From: an uncultured Clostridia bacterium
GTDB lineage: Bacteria > Bacillota > Clostridia > Lachnospirales > CAMVHY01
Direction of reading: 5' to 3'
NCBI GenBank assembly: GCA_947167415.1
Contig: CAMVHY010000026.1
Span: 1 to 10,416 of the forward strand
Length of the DNA: 10,416 nt
The position numbers and the translations under genes were made by a program. Shown in pieces: positions 1 through 5,798 of this stretch. A model generated the notes under the pieces. That model did not search any database, was not told the DNA's origin, and saw only the letters and a program-made list of their open reading frames with translations. Within the stretch, counting starts at the first letter, position 1. Each line of letters begins with the position of its first letter.

Positions 1-1
1 T

Positions 2-400
2 ATAAACAACGGGAATTTTAATGTAATGCACGTAATCAATATTTTCATCGTGTTCTGTCAATTTCCCGCAAACGAAAGCATAAACTATTTTTCCGTTTTC
101 AGATATACTGAGAGAGTCCACATGTTGTTGCTCAAAATCAAAAGTCTCATCCCAATAATGTCCTATACCCAAAGATATATTATCAACGCTAGTAATTTTT
201 TTATCCTGATATGGATCGCTGCAAGTATAAGTTATAGCTCCAGTAAAACCAATAACTGCACAATCAAACTTATATTGTGCTTTTAATCTTACCGTTTCCT
301 TAGACTCCGTGGCCGCGCTGATAAACAAGGCATTACCAAACATAAAAATAAAAGCAAAAGTTAAACAAAATAAAAACTTTAATTCTTTAAAGATTTTCAT
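2..400 (-). CDS. Secreted protein of unknown function, C-terminus cut by window edge
   Basis: Reading the minus strand from the ATG at 400-398 gives 133 open codons to the left edge with no stop, so the gene is partial. The start has a perfect GGAGG (CCTCC at 407-411 on the plus strand) six bases upstream. The protein opens with a classical signal peptide: charged MKIFKELK, a hydrophobic core over about residues 9-27, and a small-residue cleavage region S-A-A before T31. The mature part seen so far (about 100 residues) is rich in alternating hydrophobic/polar stretches that look beta-sheet-like and has cysteines at 47, 60 and 111. I do not recognise a family. It is presumably exported by Sec and either released or attached through the unseen C-terminus. 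It has its own strong promoter and a palindrome at the predicted transcription start. The plus-strand open frame over the same bases is a shadow. Confidence 0.8.
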   Translation of the reverse strand, partial: MKIFKELKFLFCLTFAFIFMFGNALFISAATESKETVRLKAQYKFDCAVIGFTGAITYTCSDPYQDKKITSVDNISLGIGHYWDETFDFEQQHVDSLSISENGKIVYAFVCGKLTEHDENIDYVHYIKIPVVY

Positions 401-422
401 AATAAACCTCCAGTTTTTTGTC

Positions 423-444
423 TAGTTGGTTTTTTAACCAACTA
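423..444. promoter_or_regulatory. Perfect 9-bp inverted repeat (operator or 5' leader hairpin)
   Basis: TAGTTGGTT and AACCAACTA flank a TTTT spacer, giving a perfect palindrome with nine pairs per arm. It lies between the promoter and SD of the secreted-protein gene and begins at the predicted +1. It could be a dimeric repressor operator or a hairpin at the very 5' end of the mRNA. No T-run suited to termination of the minus-strand transcript follows it, so a terminator is unlikely. The cognate regulator is not identifiable. Confidence 0.6.
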
Positions 445-450
445 ATTTTC

Positions 451-478
451 ATTCTATCATATTTTTTTCCAATGTCAA
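451..478 (-). promoter_or_regulatory. Strong sigma-A-type promoter of the secreted-protein gene
   Basis: On the minus strand a perfect -35 TTGACA (478-473) is followed by a 16-bp spacer and -10 TAGAAT (456-451). A TG one base upstream of the -10 makes it an extended -10. The predicted transcription start is near 444, about 45 bases before the ATG. This is the best consensus promoter in the window. Confidence 0.72.
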
Positions 479-489
479 TACTAAAATTA

Positions 490-1333
490 GGTAGCGTTCG
501 TATAAAATAAAAATAGATTGAGCAAAAAGAAAAAAGTGATAAGATGTAGATATAAAACTTACAAAAACACAATATAAAAAGCTAAAAAGATTAATGCTGA
601 TAGTGAGGAAACTGGTGGAGATATCGAACTACAAATTCATGTGTGCAATGTTTTACATAATAGAGAACAGTTACAAATGGAGGGTACTACCAAAAAAATA
701 TTGAAACTGGCACACAATTTACACGAAATTTAGCATATGATCAAAGAACAGTATGATTGCCAAAGCTATTTTTTTCTTTAAACCATTAATTTTAGAAGCT
801 ATGAAAAAACAAAAAGCGTTTAATGAAGAAAATTATATATTTTTTATTGACAGTACAAGTATAAAAATAAGTCCGGATGCAAATAAAAATAAAGATAATC
901 AGGAACAGAGCATCGGATGTTCAGAAAGGTTTTAATAACGAAGTTACATTTGTTTTGTGCATCTCCACGTCCAGGGCCTTTCGTTTGTCTCCTGGCAACT
1001 CTTACGATGCCTCTGAAGGAGGAAAGTTGATTGAACCCATTTATTCCAAAAGTAATAATTATCTTTTGATGGACAAAGCTTACGAAGATGATGAAACTTT
1101 AGCTTTAACAAAGGATCACGGGTTTTTCACAGTTGTTGCACCTAAAAAAATTTTAAGTTATCTTGGAGCTATGATAAACATCTTTATAAATAGCACAACA
1201 ATATTGAACGATATTTCCTGAGATTAAAACGTTTTAGAGAAGTTTTTACTCGTTATGATAAGCTTGATTCTATTTTTATTTCCACCATTTCCCTTGCTTT
1301 TATTTTTGACTTGCCTTTTATATGAACACTACC
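490..1333 (+). mobile_element. IS5-family (IS427-like) insertion sequence, complete but inactive
   Basis: The element is bounded by imperfect terminal inverted repeats: the left end reads GGTAGCGTTCGTATAA and the right end, complemented, GGTAGTGTTCATATAA. Both ends are flanked by TA (488-489 and 1334-1335), the target duplication known for the IS427 subgroup of IS5. The 844-bp length and a single DDE transposase frame fit that subgroup. The transposase inside is broken, so the copy cannot move itself. Related left ends occur at 4570 and 10282 and a related right end at 3410, all in the same orientation. Confidence 0.85.
552..1325 (+). pseudogene. Degenerate IS5-family DDE transposase
   Basis: The original frame starts at 552, where ATA stands in place of the ATG seen in the copy at 10343. 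It continues as KLTKTQYKKL, then SNYKFMCAMFY and KWRVLPKKY, the N-terminal DUF4096-like part of IS5 transposases. In-frame TGA codons follow KKY and KFSI. The core frame gives the first catalytic Asp in FFIDSTSIKI. A frame change near 925 leads into LSPGNSYDASEGGKLIEPI and the second Asp in LLMDKAYEDDETL. Near the A-tract at 1144-1150 the frame returns to the original one for WSYDKHLYK-stop-HNNIERYFLRLKRFREVF, with the catalytic Glu in NNIERYF and the RYDKL tail. A lost start, at least three nonsense codons and two frameshifts make it a clear pseudogene. The larger frame change is not the usual -1 slip, so programmed frameshifting is not a sufficient explanation. Confidence 0.88.
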
Positions 1334-1335
1334 TA

Positions 1336-1545
1336 GTAACATTGATATGAAAAAAATGTTTATATGTTTGTAATGATTATTTTGTTATTTCTAAACGTTT
1401 TATTTAAATATTTTTATCGGCGGTGAAGAATTATAGATTAAAACCAAAAGAATCTTTGGTAATAGAATATGGTAATAAAATCTGGGTAAACATTTAATTT
1501 AATGGTTTTGCATGTCATAATTATTAAAAAAAATGGAGGCAAAAA
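1336..1545 (+). other. Intergenic region before floA with a possible gene remnant
   Basis: No clear promoter for floA was found here. A short plus-strand frame at 1423-1497 (GTG start, 24 codons, ending NKIWVNI then TAA) has a coding-like composition, but I cannot assign it. It could be the C-terminal scrap of a gene once upstream of floA, or chance. The floA SD GGAGG lies at 1535-1539. Confidence 0.3.
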
Positions 1546-2604
1546 ATGTTTGATATGCAAGTATTTTTTATGTTGTTTTCGGCCATATTGATTGTAATTT
1601 TATTTGCCGGATTATCTTTTTTGTTTAATATGATTCCAATTGGATTATGGATTTCAGGATTAGCAGCCGGAATTAATATAAAACTTTCGTCTTTAATTGG
1701 AATGCGTTTGCGCAGAACAAACGTAAATATAATTATCAAAGCAATAATAAAAGGAACGAAAGCCGGACTTGATTTGTCGATTAGTCAACTCGAATCGCAT
1801 TATTTATCTGGTGGCCATGTTGATAATTTAGTCGATGCTTTAATTGCTGCGCATAGAGCAAATTTAGATTTATCGTTTGAACGGGCAGCAGCAATAGATT
1901 TGGCGGGACGTGATTTGCTCGAAGCGGTTAGAATGAGTGTAAATCCAAAAATAATTGAAACACCGTTTATTTCAGCTGTTGCGATCAACGGAATCGAAGT
2001 AAAAGTGATTGCACGTGTGACAGTTCGTGCAAATATTTCGCGATTAGTTGGTGGTGCAGGAGAAGAAACTATTATTGCGCGTGTCGGTGAAGGAATTGTT
2101 ACAACTGTTGGTTCGTCGGCAAGCCATAAAGATGTTTTGGAAAATCCGGATAAAATATCGCAAACTGTTTTGGCAAAGGGACTTGATTCCGGGACAGCAT
2201 TTGAAATACTTTCGATTGATATTGCTGATATTGATGTCGGAAGAAATATCGGAGCAGAATTGCAAATCGAGCAATCAGAGGCAGATAAAAAAATCGCTCA
2301 GGCAAAAGCTGAAGAAAGACGAGCTCTGGCAATCGCGCAAGAACAAGAAATGCGAGCGAAAGTTGTTGAGGCCGAAGCACAAAGAGTTCAAGCGGAATCA
2401 GAAGTTCCATCGGCAATTGCTGAAGCTTTAAGATCGGGCAAAATGTATGTGGCAGATTATTATGATTTGAAAAATAAAATCGCTGATACTAAAATGCGCG
2501 AGGCTTTGAGTAAGATAAAAAATGTCGATGTGAAATTAAATAATATTAAGTTAAATAATAAAGACGAGCAGACAAAAAAAAATGACGACGAATCGTCAAA
2601 TTAA
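1546..2604 (+). CDS. floA: Flotillin-like protein FloA
   Basis: This 352-residue protein matches the Bacillus FloA (YqfA) family along its length, from [13 protein letters not shown] and IGMRLRR through [76 protein letters not shown] and [20 protein letters not shown]. FloA proteins scaffold functional membrane microdomains and influence membrane fluidity and signalling or secretion complexes. Residues about 5-30 form a membrane segment, followed by a probable re-entrant or membrane-associated stretch to about 45. The PHB/SPFH-like core spans about 50-235, and an Ala/Glu-rich coiled coil spans about 240-285. The last 30 residues are a charged tail, slightly longer than in Bacillus FloA (about 331 residues). 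The ATG is set by GGAGG six bases upstream. The nfeD gene that often precedes floA is absent; a dead IS lies just upstream instead. The 3' end overlaps tsaE tail to tail. Confidence 0.96.
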   Translation: MFDMQVFFMLFSAILIVILFAGLSFLFNMIPIGLWISGLAAGINIKLSSLIGMRLRRTNVNIIIKAIIKGTKAGLDLSISQLESHYLSGGHVDNLVDALIAAHRANLDLSFERAAAIDLAGRDLLEAVRMSVNPKIIETPFISAVAINGIEVKVIARVTVRANISRLVGGAGEETIIARVGEGIVTTVGSSASHKDVLENPDKISQTVLAKGLDSGTAFEILSIDIADIDVGRNIGAELQIEQSEADKKIAQAKAEERRALAIAQEQEMRAKVVEAEAQRVQAESEVPSAIAEALRSGKMYVADYYDLKNKIADTKMREALSKIKNVDVKLNNIKLNNKDEQTKKNDDESSN

Positions 2605-3015
2605 TTTTATTAGGCGATAGCTTTCGCTGATATTTAAATTTTTATAAAAAAATATTTGGGTCGCGTAATCAGGAATAATATTTTTGATTAACTCGGCCCA
2701 TTCGATTAGGCAAATTCCGTCGCCATAAAAATAATCTGGATAATTTGTGTATTCGAGTTCATCTGGATCGGAAATTCGATAGATGTCAAAATGATATAAA
2801 TTAATTTTTTCGCCGTGGTATTCGTTTAAAATCGTAAAAGTCGGGCTTGAAATATTTTCTGAAACACCTAATGCTTTTGCAAACGCGCTAACAAAAAAAG
2901 TTTTCCCGTTGCCCAAATTGCCGTTTAAACAAAAAATATCACCGGGCTTTGATTTTTTGGCTATGGATTCTGCGATTTTTTTTGTATCGTCCTCGCAAAA
3001 ACTTTTGTATAACAT
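2596..3015 (-). CDS. tsaE: tRNA threonylcarbamoyladenosine biosynthesis ATPase TsaE
   Basis: TsaE is the small P-loop ATPase that works with TsaB and TsaD to transfer the threonylcarbamoyl group to A37 of ANN-decoding tRNAs. Numbered from an alternative GTG at 3024, the Walker A motif is GNLGNGKT at 35-42 (the usual form is GDLGAGKT). It is followed by [11 protein letters not shown], the switch-like LYHFDIYRI (Asp80), and LIEWAE (Glu108-Trp109), all family hallmarks. About 140 residues is normal length. I prefer the ATG at 3015-3013: the GTG at 3024 has no SD, whereas GGTG lies six bases before the ATG. The stop codon overlaps the end of floA by nine bases on the opposite strand. The 5' side faces atpZ divergently, with a gap of only about 56 bp. 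The partner genes tsaB and tsaD, often adjacent, are not in this window. Confidence 0.93.
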   Translation of the reverse strand: MLYKSFCEDDTKKIAESIAKKSKPGDIFCLNGNLGNGKTFFVSAFAKALGVSENISSPTFTILNEYHGEKINLYHFDIYRISDPDELEYTNYPDYFYGDGICLIEWAELIKNIIPDYATQIFFYKNLNISESYRLIKLI

Positions 3016-3071
3016 ATTTATCACCAGAGATATTTTATCACGAAATTAAAAATTTAATTTGGAGAATTACT

Positions 3072-3278
3072 ATGAATGAAATTTTTTCTTGTCTGGTTTT
3101 GATTACACAAATCGGTCTAAACATTTTTATTAATATTTTTTTAGGGTTGCTAATTGGAAAATTTTTAGATGATAAATTAAGCAGCGAACCAGTTTTTTTA
3201 ATCATATTTATTATTTTGGCAATCATGGCCGCGTTTAAAAATTTATTTGACATGGTCAAAAAATATATAAAAAAATAA
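3072..3278 (+). CDS. atpZ: AtpZ/AtpI-family small membrane protein of the F0F1 ATP synthase
   Basis: This 68-residue protein has two predicted membrane helices (about 8-27 and 40-57) joined by the loop GKFLDDKLSSEP. The pattern LITQIGLNIFINIFLGLLIGKFLDDKL, a second helix and the short basic tail KNLFDMVKKYIKK is typical of AtpZ-type proteins, which accompany ATP synthase and are implicated in Mg2+/Ca2+ transport or assembly of the c-ring. GGAG at 3061-3064 sits seven bases before the ATG. It stands alone here, divergent from tsaE, rather than at the head of an atp operon. That is unusual but not unknown. It could be any short two-helix protein, but the GKxLDxKL loop argues for AtpZ. Confidence 0.78.
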   Translation: MNEIFSCLVLITQIGLNIFINIFLGLLIGKFLDDKLSSEPVFLIIFIILAIMAAFKNLFDMVKKYIKK

Positions 3279-3302
3279 AGCTCCTCAAAAAAATTTAGGA
3301 TG

Positions 3303-3410
3303 TCCTTGAATCAATTACTATCTAGAAAAGTTTTACTCGTTGTGATAAACCCGATTCTATTTTTATTTTTACCATATCTCTTGCTTGTATTTTTGTATGT
3401 AAACACTACC
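3303..3410 (+). mobile_element. Right-end relic of the IS427-like element
   Basis: About the last 100 bp match the right end of the element at 490-1333: GTTTTACTCGTTGTGATAAA corresponds to GTTTTTACTCGTTATGATAAG, followed by GATTCTATTTTTATTT. One frame gives SFTRCDKPDSIFIFTISLA, matching VFTRYDKLDSIFISTISLA. The terminal repeat, complemented, is GGTAGTGTTTACATA, and TA follows at 3411-3412. Relative to the complete copy about 10 bases are missing just inside the end. The rest of the element, including its left end, is gone. The left boundary is approximate. Confidence 0.75.
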
Positions 3411-3597
3411 TAACTTTATTGCTCATAATATTTTTTATGTATAAATCTTGCAGCTCAGAAACTTTAGACAAAACAATTTCAATCAGCAATTTCTTTTTAA
3501 CATAATTTTTTAATCTACTCTCTTATGCATAATTTTATTTCCAAAAGATTAATCTATGATGTTAAAATATTTTTATAGTGACAAGGAGGTTTTTTGA
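3411..3597. other. Intergenic region before the ROK kinase, with a possible minus-strand remnant
   Basis: On the minus strand a frame at 3406-3522 runs for 38 codons without a convincing start and reads LKNYVKKKLLIEIVLSKV, then SELQDLYIKN. It looks helical and coding-like. Its stop falls inside the terminal repeat of the IS relic, as expected for a gene truncated by insertion. The assignment is weak. On the plus strand a TATGAT at 3555-3560 could be a -10 for the kinase gene, but no good -35 is visible. Confidence 0.25.
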
Positions 3598-4545
3598 ATG
3601 AAAAATATTGACGATAAAAAATATAATTTTGGCATTGATTTAGGCGGGACAAATATTGTAATTGGTCTATTTGATGAAGATGGAAATTTTATTGGGGAAG
3701 AATATTATAAATGTCCAACGGATGCAAATCGCGATTATAAATTAATTTTAAAGGATATGGTGGACGGTTGTTATAAAATTTTGGTTGAAAATAAAATTGA
3801 AATTGCGCAAATCAACGGAATTGGAATTGGAATTCCAGGAAAATGTGACATAAAAAATAAGGTTGTTATCAGTGCGTGTAACATAAAAAGTTTAAACGGA
3901 ATAAACATTGAAACTGAGATGAGAAAGTTTATAGACGTGCCAATAAATATTGAAAATGATGCAAATTGTGCTGCTGTTGGAGAAAAAAATTTTGGTGCGT
4001 CGAGAAATTATGCGAATTCTATTATGATTACTTTGGGGACGGGAATCGGTGGCGGAATAATAATAAATAATAAAATTTTGCCAAACACAGAAATTGGACA
4101 TCATGTAATTGTTTTAAACGGAGAAAATTGTGCATGTGGACGAAGAGGATGTTGGGAAACTTATGCGTCAGCGACTGGATTAATTCGTGAGGCAAAAAAA
4201 TGTGCCAAAAAAAATCCAGAATCAAAATTAAATGATATAGATGAAAATAAAATAGACGCGAAGTTTGTTTTTGATGTTGCTGAAGTTGGAGATAAAACAG
4301 CAATTTTAGTTATTGATAATTATGTTGATTACCTTTCAGAAGGAATTGCGAATTTGATAAATATTTTTGGCCCAGATTTGTTTATTATCGGTGGAGGAAT
4401 TAGCAATCAAGGAATGAGTTTATTAAAAAAGGTGAGGCAAACAGTACAAAAAAGAATTTATGCCAATGATTTAAATACAAAAATAGTTCAATCAAAACTT
4501 GGAAACTATGCTGGAATTATTGGAGCTGCATTTTTAAATAAATAA
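3598..4545 (+). CDS. glcK: ROK-family glucokinase (sugar kinase)
   Basis: This 315-residue protein is close in length to Bacillus GlcK (about 321) and probably phosphorylates glucose to glucose-6-phosphate in the cytoplasm. The N-terminal phosphate-binding motif GIDLGGTNIVIGLFD lies at 12-26. GIGIGIPGKCD is near 74-84. The catalytic-base motif ENDANCAAVGE is at 119-129 (Asp121), and LGTGIGGGI at 146-154. The ROK signature EIGHHVI (165-171) is followed by the zinc-binding CxCGRRGCWE, with ligands His168, Cys178, Cys180 and Cys185. A second nucleotide-binding stretch, PDLFIIGGGISNQG, lies near 266. There is no N-terminal helix-turn-helix, so it is an enzyme, not a ROK repressor. AAGGAGG at 3583-3589 is eight bases before the ATG. 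It is monocistronic, between IS relics. Exact sugar specificity (glucose, fructose, allose or N-acetyl sugars) cannot be decided from sequence alone. Confidence 0.92.
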   Translation: MKNIDDKKYNFGIDLGGTNIVIGLFDEDGNFIGEEYYKCPTDANRDYKLILKDMVDGCYKILVENKIEIAQINGIGIGIPGKCDIKNKVVISACNIKSLNGINIETEMRKFIDVPINIENDANCAAVGEKNFGASRNYANSIMITLGTGIGGGIIINNKILPNTEIGHHVIVLNGENCACGRRGCWETYASATGLIREAKKCAKKNPESKLNDIDENKIDAKFVFDVAEVGDKTAILVIDNYVDYLSEGIANLINIFGPDLFIIGGGISNQGMSLLKKVRQTVQKRIYANDLNTKIVQSKLGNYAGIIGAAFLNK

Positions 4546-4569
4546 ATAAATATCCATCCTTATGGTTTC

Positions 4570-4975
4570 GGCAGCGTTCACATAAAAAAACAGATTGATC
4601 AAAAAGAAAAAAGTGATAAGATGAAAATATGAAATTTACGAGAATATAATATAAAAAGCTAGAGGAATTAATACCGATAACGAAGAAAAAAGACATCAAA
4701 CTACAAATTGATTTGTGCAATGCTTTATATAATAGGGAATGGTTGCAAATGGAGAACAGTATCAAAAAAATATGAAAACTCGCACACAGTTTATTGAAAT
4801 TTAGTAGGTGGTTCAAAAACGGCGCAATTGCCAAAGCTATTGTTTTTTTTCTTTAAAATCTTGTTTTAAAGACCAAAGCTGCTTAATGTCGAAAATTCTG
4901 TATTCTTCATTGATAGTACGAGTATAAAGGTTAGTTCAGATGCGCATAGGAACTGAGATAACCAAGAACAGAAAT
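4570..4975 (+). mobile_element. Left-end relic of the IS427-like element with decayed transposase
   Basis: The left terminal repeat GGCAGCGTTCACATAA differs by a few bases from the copies at 490 and 10282, and the flanking TA has changed to TC. The transposase start survives as ATGAAATTTACG at 4629, but a TAA follows within a few codons. Fragments such as YKLICAMLYII and KFSRWFKNGAIAKAI can be read only across several frameshifts. Similarity to the full copy fades around 4975, and no right end is found nearby. At the position where the copy at 490 has a TGA, this copy keeps TGG (Trp), which shows that the TGA there is a mutation. Confidence 0.8.
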
Positions 4976-5132
4976 AAAATCAGATGAACTTTTAGATTGT
5001 TATGACTCATCAAATTGTATCCTTAATTAATATTTAAACTTGCCTACAACCTATTAATAAACAAATTGTATTTATAACTTTTTCCAGTAAATTCAAATCA
5101 TATTACCTTTTTAATTTGTTTTGTCAAACTAT
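4976..5132. other. AT-rich non-coding stretch between two decayed mobile elements
   Basis: No convincing gene, RNA or signal is seen. The last part (about 5079-5132) is open in the plus-strand frame that would join the gene fragment at 5456-5585 if the 328-bp element were removed with one copy of CTAG. This suggests, weakly, that it is the upstream remains of the same dead gene. Confidence 0.3.
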
Positions 5133-5158
5133 CTAGATACTGTCTACACAAAAAAAAC
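5133..5158 (+). repeat. Left terminal inverted repeat of the 328-bp element
   Basis: This 26-bp arm pairs with 5435-5460 with three mismatches, all transitions (A/G, G/A and C/T). Its outermost four bases are CTAG. Confidence 0.75.
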
Positions 5159-5185
5159 AAGCAACGAGACAAGAAAAAAAATAAT

Positions 5186-5314
5186 CTATAAAATAGGATG
5201 TAATGGAGAGAAATAAAAAAAGAGCAAAAATAAAATAGGTTTGAACAGCGTGATTATTAGGGTTTTGAAAAAAAGAGGTAGTAGTCTCGCTGTAAATTTT
5301 ATCGCTTTAGACAT
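5186..5314 (-). CDS. Small hydrophobic ORF inside the inverted-repeat element
   Basis: A 42-residue frame (ATG at 5314, stop TAG at 5186-5188) begins MSKAIKFTARLLPLFFKTL and continues through a strongly hydrophobic stretch likely to span a membrane. The frame stays open upstream to about 5380, adding the coding-like segment SDGDTAPTFKDKESILDN, so the ATG may be internal to a truncated, longer gene. No SD is seen. It may be a passenger or a remnant, and expression is doubtful. Confidence 0.3.
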   Translation of the reverse strand: MSKAIKFTARLLPLFFKTLIITLFKPILFLLFFYFSPLHPIL

Positions 5315-5434
5315 ATTATCGAGAATACTTTCCTTGTCTTTAAACGTTGGCGCGGTATCGCCGTCAGATGCTTGATGGTTTCATCGCTTCTATTTTATGT
5401 TCGTTGCATCTTCATGTATCTGTGTTTCTTTTTA

Positions 5435-5460
5435 GTTTTTTTTATGTAGATAGCATCTAG
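5435..5460 (-). repeat. Right terminal inverted repeat of the 328-bp element
   Basis: This is the complement of the left arm, including the same eight-base A/T tract and the terminal CTAG. Confidence 0.75.
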
Positions 5461-5585
5461 CAAAACCGATCCGAAAAAATGTCAAGAGTTCAAAAGTATA
5501 TTTACAGATGGATGGAGATAATCCTGTGGCAGGTTTTCTCGGAGTCGGTCGCTATAGATATAAAGATACGCTCGCAAAAAACTGA
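5456..5585 (+). pseudogene. Frameshifted C-terminal fragment of an unknown gene
   Basis: Directly after the 328-bp element a plus-strand frame reads SSKTDPKKCQEFKSIFTDG, then hits a stop at 5519. A 4-bp tandem duplication (TGGA at 5513-5516, within GATGGATGGAGAT) explains this. Removing it continues the frame as DNPVAGFLGVGRYRYKDTLA, then KN and a TGA at 5583-5585. The fragment therefore looks like the last 40 or so residues of a real protein, now lacking its start and carrying a frameshift. I do not recognise the family. The hairpin terminator at 5652 is probably its former terminator. The alternative 38-codon ATG frame at 5479-5595 is likely a shadow. Confidence 0.5.
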
Positions 5586-5651
5586 GCTGTTGTAACAAAA
5601 AGAATATAATTAAATAGCATCAATAAGTGAAAATCGATAATTAACAAATAT

Positions 5652-5682
5652 AAAAACACGGGTTTTTATACTCGTGTTTTTT
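5652..5682 (+). terminator. Rho-independent terminator, now orphaned
   Basis: AAAAACACGGG pairs with CTCGTGTTTTT around an 8-base loop, with one G-T pair, and is followed by T residues. The A-rich 5' side would let it work on either strand. No intact gene lies upstream; it probably served the decayed gene ending at 5585. It now insulates the downstream promoter from readthrough. Confidence 0.7.
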
Positions 5683-5730
5683 GGCGTAAATTAAATATAA
5701 AAAAATAAATTTTATGTTTGTTTTCTTGCG

Positions 5731-5739
5731 TGATATAAT
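5731..5739 (+). promoter_or_regulatory. Extended -10 promoter of the 298-residue protein gene
   Basis: TGA-TATAAT gives a perfect -10 (5734-5739) with a TG extension. The -35 region is poor (TTTATG or TTATGT at 16-17 bp spacing), as is common for extended -10 promoters. The predicted start near 5746 leaves a leader of about 53 bases. Confidence 0.6.
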
Positions 5740-5798
5740 TATTTAGGTCGGTTGTTATTTTTTTATCGACAAAGAAATTTTTTAAGGAGGTTTTTATT

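Larger units (their letters stand above)
5133..5460. mobile_element. 328-bp inverted-repeat element (MITE-like or decayed IS)
   Basis: The left end (5133-5158) begins CTAGATACTGTCTACA and the right end (5435-5460), complemented, begins CTAGATGCTATCTACA. Both then run into a tract of eight A and a C. The two arms match at 23 of 26 positions, far beyond chance. CTAG at both extremes could be a 4-bp target duplication, as made by the IS5 subgroup proper, or part of the repeats. The interior is richer in G and C than the flanks and carries only a small minus-strand frame, so the element is non-autonomous as it stands. It is unrelated in sequence to the IS427-like copies. It appears to have split a plus-strand gene whose 3' remnant follows immediately. 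Confidence 0.72.

Noticed and set aside
26..286. Plus-strand 86-residue open frame at the left end
   Set aside because: It has no SD and lies wholly inside the minus-strand secreted-protein gene, which has signal peptide, SD and promoter.
387..572. Minus-strand 61-residue frame across the promoter and IS left end
   Set aside because: It crosses the promoter, palindrome and IS boundary, in a frame different from the secreted protein, and has no SD.
725..760. In-frame TGA codons in the transposase read as tryptophan (alternative genetic code)
   Set aside because: One TGA does fall at a Trp position, but the other does not, a TAG also interrupts the frame, and intact genes here use TGG and stop normally. 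Decay explains it.
877..1221. Programmed frameshift in the IS transposase as a functional feature
   Set aside because: IS427-type elements can use frameshifting, but here the shift is not a simple -1 on an A-tract, and the copy also carries several nonsense codons and no start codon.
2048..2431. Additional plus- and minus-strand open frames inside floA
   Set aside because: They are shadows of a well-conserved gene, with no SD and no protein-like features.
2949..3278. A longer, 109-residue start for the atpZ frame
   Set aside because: The extension would overlap tsaE on the other strand and has no SD; the ATG at 3072 has GGAG at good spacing and fits the family length.
4517..4834. Minus-strand 105-residue hydrophobic frame after glcK
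   Set aside because: It lies across the end of glcK and the decayed IS, with no SD; poly-T runs on this strand give a false hydrophobic protein.
5652..5682. Start of a CRISPR or tandem repeat array
   Set aside because: There is only one hairpin and no repeated unit with spacers; it is a terminator.
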